This document shows, one piece after another, positions 44,538-54,293 of a stretch of 64,000 nucleotides of DNA; positions within the stretch are counted from its first letter, which is position 1, and each line of letters starts with the position of its first letter. A program made the position numbers and the translations under genes. The notes under the pieces are model-generated. The model saw nothing but the letters and a program-made list of their open reading frames with translations, was not told the DNA's origin and made no database searches. Source of the stretch: Mycoplasma sp. CAG:956 (lineage in GTDB: Bacteria > Bacillota_I > Bacilli_A > RF39 > UBA660); contig HF993104.1 in assembly GCA_000433475.1 (NCBI GenBank), positions 1 through 64,000 on the forward strand. The letters are read 5' to 3'.

Positions 44538-45136
44538 ATGAAAAAAATGCCAAAATATATTTATTAAAAGATAGATCTGATTATATAAAAAAATTATCTG
44601 ATGATGATATTATAAATGTGATTGGTACTAAAGGCTCTGGTAAGACGACAAGTGCTAATAAATATATTGGTAATGCTGATTATATTGTTATCAATTGTGA
44701 TAGATTATATGACATGCCAACGGATAGCAAAGTTGAAGATGAATTCCTACCTAAAGTAAAAGAGTTATTAATCAAAAAATATGGTAAAGTTTATACGGGT
44801 AAAGATTTTAGTATTTGCTATGATGAGATAATTAATTTTGCTAAAAAGAATAAGAAGAAACTTATTATTGAAGGTAATGTTATTTATGATATTGAACCGA
44901 TTACTAAATTAAAAGGTACGGTTATTGTTAAGAGAACGGGCATTTTAAAATGTTTCTTGAGAGCTGTTTTTAGAGATTATCCTACTTCTTACTTTTTAAA
45001 GCTAGAAATTGAAAAACATGGACCAATTATCGGAAGACTATCTCGATTAAAAAATATTATTAAAAGAAGGAAAAGTATTTTTAAAGAGTATCATCGCATT
45101 GAAAAAGATATAGAGGAGTTAGAAAATGATGCATAA
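44538..45136 (+). CDS. P-loop kinase-like protein with a 1-base frameshift near the start
   Basis: The ATG at 44538 has a proper ribosome site (AGGAGT, 7 bases upstream) but stops after nine codons. The long frame from 44618 has no good start, yet reads as protein back to about 44546 (NAKIYLLKDRSDYIKKLSDDDIINVIGTKGSGKTTS). The frames join if the seven-A run at 44541-44547 had eight A. So it is one gene of about 199 residues with a homopolymer frameshift: a real mutation, an assembly error, or transcript slippage. GTKGSGKTT is the Walker A loop. A late basic cluster (RRKSIFKEYHR) follows. Substrate unknown. Confidence 0.65.
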
Positions 45137-45788
45137 AGAATTAGATAATGTAATTGTGGAAAGCAATATAAGTATAGATTATTTTGATGAGATAATTAAT
45201 TATATTAAAAGCAATGAAAAAGAAATATTAAATTTCTTTGGGTTATCTGATTTAAAAGAAAAGTACCAAGTTAAAATTCTTGATTATAAATCTTTTAAGG
45301 AGTTTGAACTTGCTAGGTATGCTTGTACTAAAGATTATGTTAGAGGAGATACTGATGCTGATACGAGAACCATTAGAATTATGGACTTGAATGACCAAAG
45401 AAAATTTACTACGCATACGAATGCTAACTTAGATGAAATACTAAAAATGATAATGCACGAGTTTGTCCATGCCTGTAATGATGAGGTTAAAATGTGGGTG
45501 AGAAAAACGATTTGGTTTCATGAAGGGTTAGCTACTAATTTAGCTCATCAAGATTACGAAATAACCGATTTAGAAACTTGTGATTTTGAAAAGTTAGAAT
45601 GGAATTTTAATGGCTATGGCAGTGGTAGTTATAGTTATGCTTATACTATTGTTAATTATTTACTTAGTAATTATTCTCATGAAGAGGTTATGTACTTTGT
45701 TAAAGAACCAGATTATCTAATAGAAAATAGTAAAACTATATTTAATCAGGCTAAAGAGTGGGCAAAAAAGATGAGACCTCAAAGATAA
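45126..45788 (+). CDS. Putative zinc metallopeptidase (HExxH, gluzincin-like)
   Basis: 220 residues, no signal peptide. H111-E-F-V-H115 and the downstream H132-E133 (WFHEGLATNLA) make the HExxH plus Glu set of gluzincins of the peptidase MA-like type. The ending YSYAYTIVNYLLSNYSHE also resembles that family. It overlaps the P-loop gene by 11 bases with AGGAG at 7 bases, so the two are co-translated. A cytoplasmic role is likely; substrate unknown. Confidence 0.7.
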   Translation: MMHKELDNVIVESNISIDYFDEIINYIKSNEKEILNFFGLSDLKEKYQVKILDYKSFKEFELARYACTKDYVRGDTDADTRTIRIMDLNDQRKFTTHTNANLDEILKMIMHEFVHACNDEVKMWVRKTIWFHEGLATNLAHQDYEITDLETCDFEKLEWNFNGYGSGSYSYAYTIVNYLLSNYSHEEVMYFVKEPDYLIENSKTIFNQAKEWAKKMRPQR

Positions 45789-45823
45789 AAAAGAGAAAAA
45801 AATAAAAAGGAAAGGAACTTATT

Positions 45824-46750
45824 ATGAATTATTTAATTGCTGGTACATCAAATTACCTAATAAATGAAGAAATAAAAAAAATAATTGGAGATGAAGACTA
45901 TACCAAAATCGACTATTTAGATACGACTATGGAAGAAATAGTAGTAGAGGCTAGTTATAACGATTTATTTGGTAGTAAGAAAAATATTATTGTTAAAAAT
46001 GCTAATCTTTTTACAGAAAAAAATGAGACGGCTACGAAAAAGTTAGAAAAATACTTAGAAAATCCTAATCCCAATACAACATTAATTTTTGTTTGTGAAA
46101 AAGTAAATGAGCGTTTAAAAATAGTTAGTACTATGAAAGAAAAATATCATGCTATTATTTTAAAATCTATGTATGCAAATGATGCGGCTTCTAAAATTAT
46201 GGAAGAAGTTAAGAAAAGAGGATTTACAATTTCCTATGAAGATGCTAGATACATTATTGATACTTCTTTAAATAACTTTGATATTGCTATGAATAATATT
46301 GATAAAATCTGTCTTTATTATAATAGTCCTTGCAAGATTAAAAGTGAGGATGTAAAAGAACTAACTTCCGTTTCCATTGAAGATAATCAGTTTAAATTTG
46401 TTGATGCGGTTATTACTGGCAATTATAAGCAGGCTTTTAAAATTTTGAAAGACTTTAAAATTCAAAAAATTGAACCTTTTATTCTTTTTAATATGTTAGC
46501 TCGTGAATATCGTAATATGCTTTTAATGAAAGAAGCAGCAAGCAATCCCAAAAATAAAAATGATATTTTGACAACTTTAAATTTACAAAAATGGCAACAG
46601 GATAAATATTTAAAAAATGGTTCAAATTATAGTAAAAAAGCTTTAGAAAAAGAGTTAGTAAATTTAGCTAATATTGATTTAGATATTAAACTAGGGCATA
46701 TTGATAAATATTTAGCTTTAGAAATGTATCTTATTAATCATAATGTTTAA
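45824..46750 (+). CDS. holA: DNA polymerase III subunit delta
   Basis: 308 residues. Clamp-loader delta subunit, which opens the sliding clamp. The N-terminal AAA-like region has the YLIAGTSNYLINEEIKKI start and the middle has FDIAMNNIDKICLYY; the C-terminal collar has EPFILFNMLAREYRNML, typical of HolA/YqeN. In B. subtilis holA also lies near comEC, so the context fits; here three genes are inserted. Confidence 0.9.
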   Translation: MNYLIAGTSNYLINEEIKKIIGDEDYTKIDYLDTTMEEIVVEASYNDLFGSKKNIIVKNANLFTEKNETATKKLEKYLENPNPNTTLIFVCEKVNERLKIVSTMKEKYHAIILKSMYANDAASKIMEEVKKRGFTISYEDARYIIDTSLNNFDIAMNNIDKICLYYNSPCKIKSEDVKELTSVSIEDNQFKFVDAVITGNYKQAFKILKDFKIQKIEPFILFNMLAREYRNMLLMKEAASNPKNKNDILTTLNLQKWQQDKYLKNGSNYSKKALEKELVNLANIDLDIKLGHIDKYLALEMYLINHNV

Positions 46751-46758
46751 GGAGTTTT

Positions 46759-48021
46759 ATGAAAAAGAGTTTATTATTTAATAAAATTACTAAATATTGG
46801 TTTTATTTTATAGCTATTTATATTTTAGCGGTTTCCTTAATTATTGAAGGTAATATTTACTTCTTACTATTTAATATTTTAGGTTTATGTATTACGATTT
46901 ATTTAAGTAGTTACTATACTTATAAAGAAACTAAAAATAGAAGTAGTTCTTCTAAAATGCTTAAAATTTACTCTTTTATCTTTATTGTTTTAGTTTTCTT
47001 AGCTACTAGTGTTTTTAGAGGGCATCATTTATCTTTAAACTTTAAAAATTGGAATTCTGGCAACATAAATCTTATTCCTTTAACTAACATAATTGCAGAT
47101 TTAAAAACTATTTTTATAGATAAGAATTACACTAATTTAAATCTACTTTTAGGTAATATTTTTCTTTTGGTACCACTTTTGTATTTTTATCCGCGTAATA
47201 TTAAAAATAATAATTTTTTTAAGACTACTTTAGCATGTTTTCTTACTTCATTTTTATTAGAAACATTTCAATTTATATTTGGTGTTGGTCAATTTGATAT
47301 TGATGATATTATCTTAAATACAATGGGGTCAGTTATCTTTTATCCCTTATTTAATAAAGGAAGTATTAGTAAAATTATGGACAATATTTTCTACTTTAAA
47401 AAAGAAAAAATTACTAAGAATGATTATATTGTCTTAGGTCTTGCTAGCATATTCTTTTTATGTCTTTTCTACATTTTGATTTATGATTATTGGTTTAAAA
47501 AGCCAGGATATGGCATAAGTTTTTTTAAAGAAACTGATTGTATTAGTAATAAAATTTATGCTACAGAAGACGATTATTATAGATATTACTATGCTTGCAG
47601 TAATAATGATGATTTATATATTGAATATACTGAAGATTTTTTAGGTTTTGATGTTAAGACTAAATATAAAATAAAAGACCTTATTAGTGGCAAAGTTAGT
47701 AATATTAATTCTAAAGATGAAGCATATTTGAATAATGATTATATAATAAAAGAAAATAAATATCCAAGCTTAGAAATTAAAGCTTTAAATAAAGAAAAGA
47801 TGAGTTTTAACTTGAGCAATGCTAATATTAAATTAAATAGTTATAAAATTATGGGATATAACGATGATATTTACTATTATTACTTTATTATTCCAAATTT
47901 AAATGGTCAAACAATTATTGATTTTACTTTATTAAATGAAGAAAATAATGGAGAAAGACATTTAAAATATCAAGTAACAGTAAATAAAGATTTATCTGTA
48001 AGCTATGAAGAGATTAACTAA
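46759..48021 (+). CDS. VanZ-like membrane protein with extra C-terminal domain
   Basis: 420 residues. About six membrane helices in the first 245 residues. The VanZ-like core has NLIPLTNI, LLGNIFLLVPLLYFYP, LLETFQFIFGVGQFDIDDIILNTMG, the usual LG-N--LF-P and DIDDI-LN--G motifs. The external C-terminal 170 residues are unique and include a possible disulphide (C261/C276 area). VanZ proteins raise teicoplanin resistance slightly, but most members have no known role. AAGGAG ribosome site; 8 bases after holA. Confidence 0.75.
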   Translation: MKKSLLFNKITKYWFYFIAIYILAVSLIIEGNIYFLLFNILGLCITIYLSSYYTYKETKNRSSSSKMLKIYSFIFIVLVFLATSVFRGHHLSLNFKNWNSGNINLIPLTNIIADLKTIFIDKNYTNLNLLLGNIFLLVPLLYFYPRNIKNNNFFKTTLACFLTSFLLETFQFIFGVGQFDIDDIILNTMGSVIFYPLFNKGSISKIMDNIFYFKKEKITKNDYIVLGLASIFFLCLFYILIYDYWFKKPGYGISFFKETDCISNKIYATEDDYYRYYYACSNNDDLYIEYTEDFLGFDVKTKYKIKDLISGKVSNINSKDEAYLNNDYIIKENKYPSLEIKALNKEKMSFNLSNANIKLNSYKIMGYNDDIYYYYFIIPNLNGQTIIDFTLLNEENNGERHLKYQVTVNKDLSVSYEEIN

Positions 48022-48027
48022 ATATTT

Positions 48028-48068
48028 AAAGAACTTAAAAAGTAGATAATTATTTTTAAGTTCTTTTT
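48028..48068 (+). terminator. Strong rho-independent terminator
   Basis: AAAGAACTTAAAAA (48028-48041) and TTTTTAAGTTCTTT (48053-48066) form a perfect 14-bp stem, ending in T residues. Confidence 0.85.
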
Positions 48069-48113
48069 GCTCTTGTTAAGTGTTATACTAATTATAATAA
48101 AGGAAAATAACTT

Positions 48114-49283
48114 ATGAATGATATAGACCAAATAAAAATAATTTTAGAAAAAATCAGAACTAATGACGACATGATAAACATACCATCAAAAGACGAATGG
48201 ACCAAAATGATAAATCAAGATGGTTATGATATTGAAACAGCTATTAGTAATTCTGAACGAATATTAAAAGAAAAGTATGCTAAATACACTGATGATAAAG
48301 CTTTCTTTGAAGATTGTTTGTATGAATATGCTTCTAAGGTTATTCCTTTAATTAAGAAAGATTATGCCCCTTATTTAAATGAAGAAGCTATCAAAAGATT
48401 AGATAGTATAGTAGCTGACCATAAAATAATTGTAAGAAGTTTTGATGAAATGCCAGTTACAAAACGAGGAAGAAATCCATCTAGCGGATATGCACATAGT
48501 GATGGTTCTATTGAATTACAGGCTCCCAAGAATAATGTAATCAGTGAAACTAGACGCCAATTAGACATTTTGTTACATGAAATATTCCATCAAACGCATA
48601 GATGGCGAGTTGGCGCTGACCTAAATTATATAATTGATGGTGTATTATGTTCAAAGAATATGAGTGGCTTTATGGTAGAGGAGGGTCTTGTTGACAAGTG
48701 TGCTATCGATTTTGCCAAAAAACACGGATTATCTTGTCAGCCTAATTATTCATATAATCTCTATATGAATTTAGTAGATAAAATAGAAAAATCTTTAAAT
48801 ATGTCCAATGGTGAGTTATTTAACACTGATTATCGTCAAGTTTTAAATAAAATAGATAAAACAGGTGAACTTTTAAAGTGTTATGAATTTACTGAACTTT
48901 CTAGATATACATCTCTTTTTCAGAAGACCAAAACTAATACCGTAACATTTGAGTATGATGGAAGAACTTATGCTTCAGAATATGTCTTATCACCTCAAGA
49001 AAGAATAAAACAGCAACATCAAGAAGAAAATGAAATTGCTCCAGCAAAAACTGCTAATGATAAAATAGCAAAAATTCAAGAGCGAAAAGCTTTGCTAAGT
49101 CAGCATGCCGTGATTTTGCAAGAAATAAAAAGAAGGAAAGAATTAGAAGATAATAGTTTATCAAAAGGGACTCAAACTAAAAGTAGGGGAGTAATTGATA
49201 TATTTACTTGTATTCTATTTACTCTAGCTATATCAATATTAACTTTTACAATAACTTACTTTCTTCTTAGTAAACGCCTTTGA
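48114..49283 (+). CDS. Tail-anchored protein with HExxH motif
   Basis: 389 residues without a signal peptide. H155-E-I-F-H159 followed by MVEEGLVDKCA about 28 residues later looks like a zinc-peptidase active site with a third ligand Glu. A Gln/Lys/Glu-rich helical stretch (about 300-350) leads to one C-terminal membrane helix (about 362-386), so the protein is tail-anchored with its bulk in the cytoplasm. An extended -10 (TGTTATACT, 48081-48089) lies upstream. Family not recognised. Confidence 0.6.
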   Translation: MNDIDQIKIILEKIRTNDDMINIPSKDEWTKMINQDGYDIETAISNSERILKEKYAKYTDDKAFFEDCLYEYASKVIPLIKKDYAPYLNEEAIKRLDSIVADHKIIVRSFDEMPVTKRGRNPSSGYAHSDGSIELQAPKNNVISETRRQLDILLHEIFHQTHRWRVGADLNYIIDGVLCSKNMSGFMVEEGLVDKCAIDFAKKHGLSCQPNYSYNLYMNLVDKIEKSLNMSNGELFNTDYRQVLNKIDKTGELLKCYEFTELSRYTSLFQKTKTNTVTFEYDGRTYASEYVLSPQERIKQQHQEENEIAPAKTANDKIAKIQERKALLSQHAVILQEIKRRKELEDNSLSKGTQTKSRGVIDIFTCILFTLAISILTFTITYFLLSKRL

Positions 49284-49342
49284 AAAAAACTTAAAATTGG
49301 GAGATTTTTCTGCCATTTTTATTTTTAAAAAGTTTAATCATA

Positions 49343-49351
49343 TGCTATAAT
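49343..49351 (+). promoter_or_regulatory. Extended -10 promoter of yqeG operon
   Basis: TGCTATAAT (TATAAT at 49346-49351), 38 bases before the yqeG ATG; likely drives yqeG, yqeH, mutL and perhaps miaA. Confidence 0.5.
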
Positions 49352-49388
49352 ACTTTTTGACTGATAAGAAAAAGAAAAGAGTGGTGTA

Positions 49389-49910
49389 ATGAATATATTT
49401 TATCCAGATATATATGCCAAAAATATTTTTGAAATAGATTATGAAAAATTAAAGAATAAAGGTATAAAGTGTTTAGTTTTTGATCTTGACAATACCTTAG
49501 TGCCGGTAAAGTCAAGTGTTGCTGATGAAAAAGTAAAAGCATTATTTACGACTTTAAAAAGAAAAAAATTCACGATTATTTTGATGAGTAATTCCCTAAA
49601 GAAAAGGGTAGAAGTATTTAAAAAAGATTTAAAAATACCATGCTTTTCTTTTTCCATGAAACCATTAAAGAAAAATTATAAGAAAATTATGAAAGAATAT
49701 AGTTTTGATATGAGTGATGTTGCTTGCATTGGTGATCAGATAATGACCGATGTTTGGGGCGCTAATAAAATGGGTTTTACTTCCATCTTCTTAGATAAAT
49801 TAAAAAAAGAAGATTTTAAATGGACAAAGTTAAATCGTGTGGCAGAAAAACTTATTTTAAATCATTTTCACCGTCAAAAAAGATTTACGAAGGGAAGCTA
49901 TTATGACTAA
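49389..49910 (+). CDS. yqeG: YqeG-type HAD phosphatase
   Basis: 173 residues of the HAD superfamily, subfamily IIIA. Motif I is FDLDNTLV with D32 and D34, motif II is MSNS near 70, motif III is the KPLKK Lys, and motif IV is CIGDQIMTDVWGA. Relatives include phosphatidylglycerophosphate phosphatases, so that activity is possible. It overlaps yqeH by 8 bases, the usual Firmicutes order. Confidence 0.92.
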   Translation: MNIFYPDIYAKNIFEIDYEKLKNKGIKCLVFDLDNTLVPVKSSVADEKVKALFTTLKRKKFTIILMSNSLKKRVEVFKKDLKIPCFSFSMKPLKKNYKKIMKEYSFDMSDVACIGDQIMTDVWGANKMGFTSIFLDKLKKEDFKWTKLNRVAEKLILNHFHRQKRFTKGSYYD

Positions 49911-50868
49911 AAGATGTATTGGCTGCGGAGCTGTTTTACAAAATACCGATAAAACGAAAAATGGTTATACACCTAAATTAGAAAATAAATATTGTATGCG
50001 TTGTTTTCGCCTTACTAACTATAATGACTTAACGGAGACTATTACAGAAAAAGATAATGAAAAAATAATTGCTACCATTAATAAAAATAGTTGTTATAGT
50101 TTCTTTTTAATAGATGCTACTAATATAACAAAAGAAGCAGTGGATATATACCAAAGTATTAAAACAAGAAAGAGCTTACTTTTAACTAAAGTAGACCTTT
50201 TGCCTAATAATATAAGTGTTAGTAATTATATAAATAAGTTTAAAAGTACTTATTATATTAAAGAAGAAGTATATCCATTAAGTTCAGTAAAGAAAGTAAA
50301 TACAAGTAAAATATTAAAAATAATGGATGAGTTAAATTTAAAAAAAGCTTATATTTTGGGATGTACTAATGCAGGTAAATCTACTTTAATTAATACTATG
50401 TTAAACAAGGCAACGATAACAACTAGTAGAATTCCTAATACAACTCTAGATTTTATTAATATGTATATAGAAGATAAAGTTTTAACTGATACTCCAGGTT
50501 TTATTACGACAACGACACCTTTTATTACGGATAAAAAGTATTATAAGAAAATTGATTATAAGAAAAGAATTAAACCAATAACCTATCAAACTAAAGAAGA
50601 AACCAATGTAGTTTTAGAAAATATTTATAGATTATCTAATTTTAATATAAATAGTGTTACAACTTATTTTAATAATAATATAGAGATTAAAAGAGACTTT
50701 AAAAATAATGAAGATTGTTTTTCAGTAAATGTTATGGATAATACTGATATTGTCATTAAAGATTTAGGGTTTATAAATGTAAAAAAAGCTTGTACTGTGA
50801 AGATAAGTAAAAATTTAGAAAATTTAGTCGAATTTAGACCATCTTTAATTGGAGGAACTAATGACTAA
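49903..50868 (+). CDS. yqeH: Circularly permuted GTPase YqeH (RqsH-like ribosome assembly factor)
   Basis: 321 residues, somewhat shorter than the about 366 in B. subtilis. The zinc finger uses C5, C8, C31 and C34. G motifs come in permuted order: TKVD (G4) near 97, then GCTNAGKST (G1) at 153-161, then DTPG (G3). YqeH helps 30S subunit assembly. Overlaps of 8 bases with both yqeG and mutL suggest one transcript. Confidence 0.93.
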   Translation: MTKRCIGCGAVLQNTDKTKNGYTPKLENKYCMRCFRLTNYNDLTETITEKDNEKIIATINKNSCYSFFLIDATNITKEAVDIYQSIKTRKSLLLTKVDLLPNNISVSNYINKFKSTYYIKEEVYPLSSVKKVNTSKILKIMDELNLKKAYILGCTNAGKSTLINTMLNKATITTSRIPNTTLDFINMYIEDKVLTDTPGFITTTTPFITDKKYYKKIDYKKRIKPITYQTKEETNVVLENIYRLSNFNINSVTTYFNNNIEIKRDFKNNEDCFSVNVMDNTDIVIKDLGFINVKKACTVKISKNLENLVEFRPSLIGGTND

Positions 50869-52708
50869 AATTCATGTAATGAGTGATAATTTAGCTAATA
50901 AGATAGCAGCTGGTGAAGTTGTTGAACGTTCTTCATCGGTAGTTAAAGAATTAGTGGAAAATGCTATAGATGCAGGAAGCTCTATTATTACTATTGATTT
51001 AATAAATGGTGGCTTAAATGGTATAACTATTACTGATAATGGTTGTGGTATGGAACATGATGATGCCATTCTTTCTTTTCAAAGACATGCTACTTCTAAA
51101 TTACTTCGCGAAGATGATTTGTTTTTTATTTCAACTTTAGGCTTTAGAGGAGAGGCATTACCTTCTATTGCATCAGTTTCAGAGGTTGATTTAGTTACTT
51201 GTGCAAAAACGATTGGTACACATTTACATATTAAAGGTGGTAAATTTTTGCTTGATGAGGTTGCAGATAAAAGGGTAGGCACTAGAATTAGCATTAAAAA
51301 TTTGTTTTATAATACTCCGGCACGTTTAAAATATTTAAAAAGCGAACCAACGGAACTTGCTAGTTGTGTTTCTTATATAGAAAAAATAGCTTTATCATAT
51401 CCTCAAATTAAATTTACACTTACTAATAATGATAGAGCAGTGGTTAAAACTGGTGGTTCTGGTAATTTAAAGAAAACTATTCATGAAATATATGGTTTAC
51501 AAGTGTCATCAAAATTAATTGAAATTAAAAATAGTAATGATGACTACGATATTAGAGGTTTTATTTGTAAACCAGAAATCTTAAAATCTAACCGTTATCA
51601 TATGACTACCATAGTTAATGGTCGTGTTATTCGCAATAATGAATTAAATAGGGCGATTAATGATGCTTATTATACATATAAACCGGATAGTAAATATCCA
51701 ATTGTTGTTATTAATATTGAAACTGACCCAACTTTAATAGATGTTAATATTCATCCAACTAAACAAGATATTAAATTTAGTAAACAAGAAGAACTTTATA
51801 ATTTGATAACTAAGACTATTAAAGATGCTTTATATAAAAATTTACTACTTCCTAGTGCTATGGAAAGATTAAAAGCTACTAATGATATTATTTCTAAAGA
51901 AGAAATTAATTCTATTATTGAAGATAAAATAAATATTGAAAATAATGTTGAGGACAATGACAATACAGAAAATAGTAGTGTTAGTTATGAGACTAAAAAA
52001 ATAGAGCAACCTAAACAAGGTGAATTTAATTTTAGTGTAGCTGAAGATACCGTAAGTTATGAAAAAGAAGCAAAGAAAGACCTTGATACTGATGAACAAA
52101 CAGTTTCTAAGAACAAAATAAAATCTTTAAATCTACATCCGATTGGGGCGATAAATTTAACTTTTATTGTTGCCCAAGGCGATGATGGACTCTATTTAAT
52201 TGACCAACATGCAGCTCATGAACGGATTAATTATGAGAAGGTTTTAAAATATTTTCAAGAAGAAAAAATAGTTACAACACCACTTCTAGTACCGATGCCT
52301 ATTGAACTTACACCAACTGAATTTATTTTAGTTAAGAAAAATTTAGATTTATTAAAAAGCATGGGATTTATTTTAGAAGAATTTGGTTTAAATACTTTTG
52401 TCTTTAAAGAACATCCAATTTGGTTTAAAGAGGGCTTTGAAGAAGAAGGACTACGTCGAGTAATAGATATGATTATTAAAAGTGGTAATAATTTTGATGT
52501 CATGAAATTTAGAGATAGAGCAGCGGCAATGTTAGCCTGTAAAATGTCTATTAAAGCTAATATGAGTATTTCTTTAGAAGTTATGCAACATTTATTAGAT
52601 GATTTAGCTTTGTGTGATAATCCTTATAACTGTGCTCACGGCAGACCAACAATTATTAATTTTAGTAGTTATGATTTAAATAGAATGTTTAAACGTATTA
52701 TGAATTAG
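50861..52708 (+). CDS. mutL: DNA mismatch repair protein MutL
   Basis: 615 residues from the ATG at 50861, after TTGGAGGA. The GHKL ATPase domain has ELVENAIDAG (E and N for Mg-ATP), DNGCGM and GFRGEAL. The linker is Glu/Asn-rich (about 345-425). The C-terminal dimer and endonuclease domain has DQHAAHERINYE, which fits DQHA(x)2E(x)4E, plus ACKMSIKA and CAHGRP (usual CPHGRP). So this is a nicking MutL, as expected where MutH is absent. mutS is not in the window. Confidence 0.95.
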   Translation: MTKIHVMSDNLANKIAAGEVVERSSSVVKELVENAIDAGSSIITIDLINGGLNGITITDNGCGMEHDDAILSFQRHATSKLLREDDLFFISTLGFRGEALPSIASVSEVDLVTCAKTIGTHLHIKGGKFLLDEVADKRVGTRISIKNLFYNTPARLKYLKSEPTELASCVSYIEKIALSYPQIKFTLTNNDRAVVKTGGSGNLKKTIHEIYGLQVSSKLIEIKNSNDDYDIRGFICKPEILKSNRYHMTTIVNGRVIRNNELNRAINDAYYTYKPDSKYPIVVINIETDPTLIDVNIHPTKQDIKFSKQEELYNLITKTIKDALYKNLLLPSAMERLKATNDIISKEEINSIIEDKINIENNVEDNDNTENSSVSYETKKIEQPKQGEFNFSVAEDTVSYEKEAKKDLDTDEQTVSKNKIKSLNLHPIGAINLTFIVAQGDDGLYLIDQHAAHERINYEKVLKYFQEEKIVTTPLLVPMPIELTPTEFILVKKNLDLLKSMGFILEEFGLNTFVFKEHPIWFKEGFEEEGLRRVIDMIIKSGNNFDVMKFRDRAAAMLACKMSIKANMSISLEVMQHLLDDLALCDNPYNCAHGRPTIINFSSYDLNRMFKRIMN

Positions 52709-52786
52709 ATTACTTTATAAATAGTTTAGAAAAGATAATTGCTCAAAAAAGAAAGGAATACTTTTTAAAGTATTAAAGGTGCTTAA

Positions 52787-53659
52787 ATGATTATTTGCGT
52801 TACGGGACCAACAGCGGTCGGCAAAACTGCTTTATCAATTGCCCTTGCTCACAGGTATAATGCGATTATAATTAACTGTGATGCTATGCAAGTTTATAAA
52901 GGCTTAGATATTGGTACCGCTAAAGTTACGGAAGGAGAAAAAGAAAGTGTGCCTCATTATTTACTAGATTTTGTTCCTGTAGATGCTAACTATACAGTTT
53001 TTGATTATCAAAAAGATGCTAGAAAAGTTATGGAAGAAAATAAAGGGCATAATATCATTTTTGTTGGGGGTACTGGTTTATATTTAAAAAGCGCCTTATA
53101 TGATTATCGCTTTAGTGAAGAAAATGATAAATCAAAAAAAGATTATTCAGAGTATACTAACGAAGAATTATTACAAATGTGTTTAGAAAAAGATAAAAAT
53201 TGTAATATTCATGTTAATAATAGACAAAGATTAGAACGTTTCTTAGATAAAGAAGAAACTTGTATTGTACCATGTAAACCATTATATAAGTTTTATACTA
53301 TTGGTCTTACAACTACTAGAGATACTTTATATACAAAGATTAATAATAGAGTAGATAAAATGATTAGTGCTGGTTTAGTAAATGAAGCTAAATATTACTA
53401 TGATAAAAAAGTATTTAGTAAAGCTTTATTAACTGGAATAGGCTATAAAGAATTATATCAGTATTTTGAAGGTAAGATATCTTTAGAAGATGCTATTTTA
53501 TTAATTAAAAAAAATAGTAGACATTATGCAAAAAGGCAGTATACTTGGTTTAATCATCAAATGGATGTTAAATGGTTTAATACTAATTATGATGATTTTA
53601 ATAAGACGATAAAAGAAGTAGAAGCTTATATTGATTTAGAAGAAAGTAAGTTGAAATAA
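52787..53659 (+). CDS. miaA: tRNA dimethylallyltransferase MiaA
   Basis: 290 residues. Adds an isopentenyl group to A37 of tRNAs that read codons starting with U. P-loop GPTAVGKTAL at 7-16, DAMQVYKGLDIGTAK with the catalytic Asp, FVGGTGLYLKSALY and YAKRQYTWF near the end. 78 bases after mutL with AAAGGTG before the ATG; mutL-miaA adjacency is common. Confidence 0.95.
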   Translation: MIICVTGPTAVGKTALSIALAHRYNAIIINCDAMQVYKGLDIGTAKVTEGEKESVPHYLLDFVPVDANYTVFDYQKDARKVMEENKGHNIIFVGGTGLYLKSALYDYRFSEENDKSKKDYSEYTNEELLQMCLEKDKNCNIHVNNRQRLERFLDKEETCIVPCKPLYKFYTIGLTTTRDTLYTKINNRVDKMISAGLVNEAKYYYDKKVFSKALLTGIGYKELYQYFEGKISLEDAILLIKKNSRHYAKRQYTWFNHQMDVKWFNTNYDDFNKTIKEVEAYIDLEESKLK

Positions 53660-53768
53660 TATAATAGTAAAGTAAAGATATAAAAAGACTTAAAAAAGCA
53701 GCTGAAAATAAGAAAAAAACAATAGTAAATTTAGGAAAAAAAGAGTAAAATAAATAAAGGTGATAAGG

Positions 53769-54293
53769 ATGAGATTATTTGTAATTGGGGGTAAAAGTGG
53801 TAGTGGTAAATCTGCTTTAGCTAAACTAATTAAAGAACATTATAATAAATTAGAAGAAAAAACTATTATTACGGAATTTTCTAAATATTTAAAACTATAT
53901 GCCTATGAAATGATTTCATGGCCTTGGGACTTAGAACATAAACCTCGTTTATTTTTACAAAATATGGGTGAAAAAGTTAGAAGAGAATTTGGCTATGATT
54001 TCTTTATAAAAAGAGTATTTGATGATATAGAAATATTTAAAGACTATTTTGATAATGTAGTTATTGATGATGCTAGATTAGTAGAAGAAATAAAAGAAAG
54101 TAAATTTAGATATCCAGATTGTGTAACTATTTATATTGAATCAAATGAGGATAATGGTTTAACAGAAGAAGAAAAAAATCATGTAACTGAAAAAAATCTT
54201 GATGATTATTATGATTTTGATTATAATATTAGGTATATTTCTTTAGAAAAATTAACTAAAGAACTGGAAAGTATATTGGAGGAAGTAAAATGA
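53769..54293 (+). CDS. P-loop nucleotide kinase-like protein
   Basis: 174 residues from the ATG at 53769, after AAAGGTGAT; the GTG at 53760 is inside the ribosome site. Walker A is GGKSGSGKS at 7-15, and a later VVIDDARLVEEI recalls the DxR-xxxE motif of deoxynucleoside-monophosphate kinases and dephospho-CoA-kinase-like proteins. Conserved aromatic WPWD near 55. Substrate is not clear. Its TGA overlaps the alaS ATG. The 109 bases before it show only a Lys-rich open stretch with no start codon. Confidence 0.7.
   Translation: MRLFVIGGKSGSGKSALAKLIKEHYNKLEEKTIITEFSKYLKLYAYEMISWPWDLEHKPRLFLQNMGEKVRREFGYDFFIKRVFDDIEIFKDYFDNVVIDDARLVEEIKESKFRYPDCVTIYIESNEDNGLTEEEKNHVTEKNLDDYYDFDYNIRYISLEKLTKELESILEEVK

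Noticed and set aside
53660..53768. Tiny Lys-rich peptide before the 53769 kinase-like gene
   Set aside because: About 20 codons are open, but there is no start codon.
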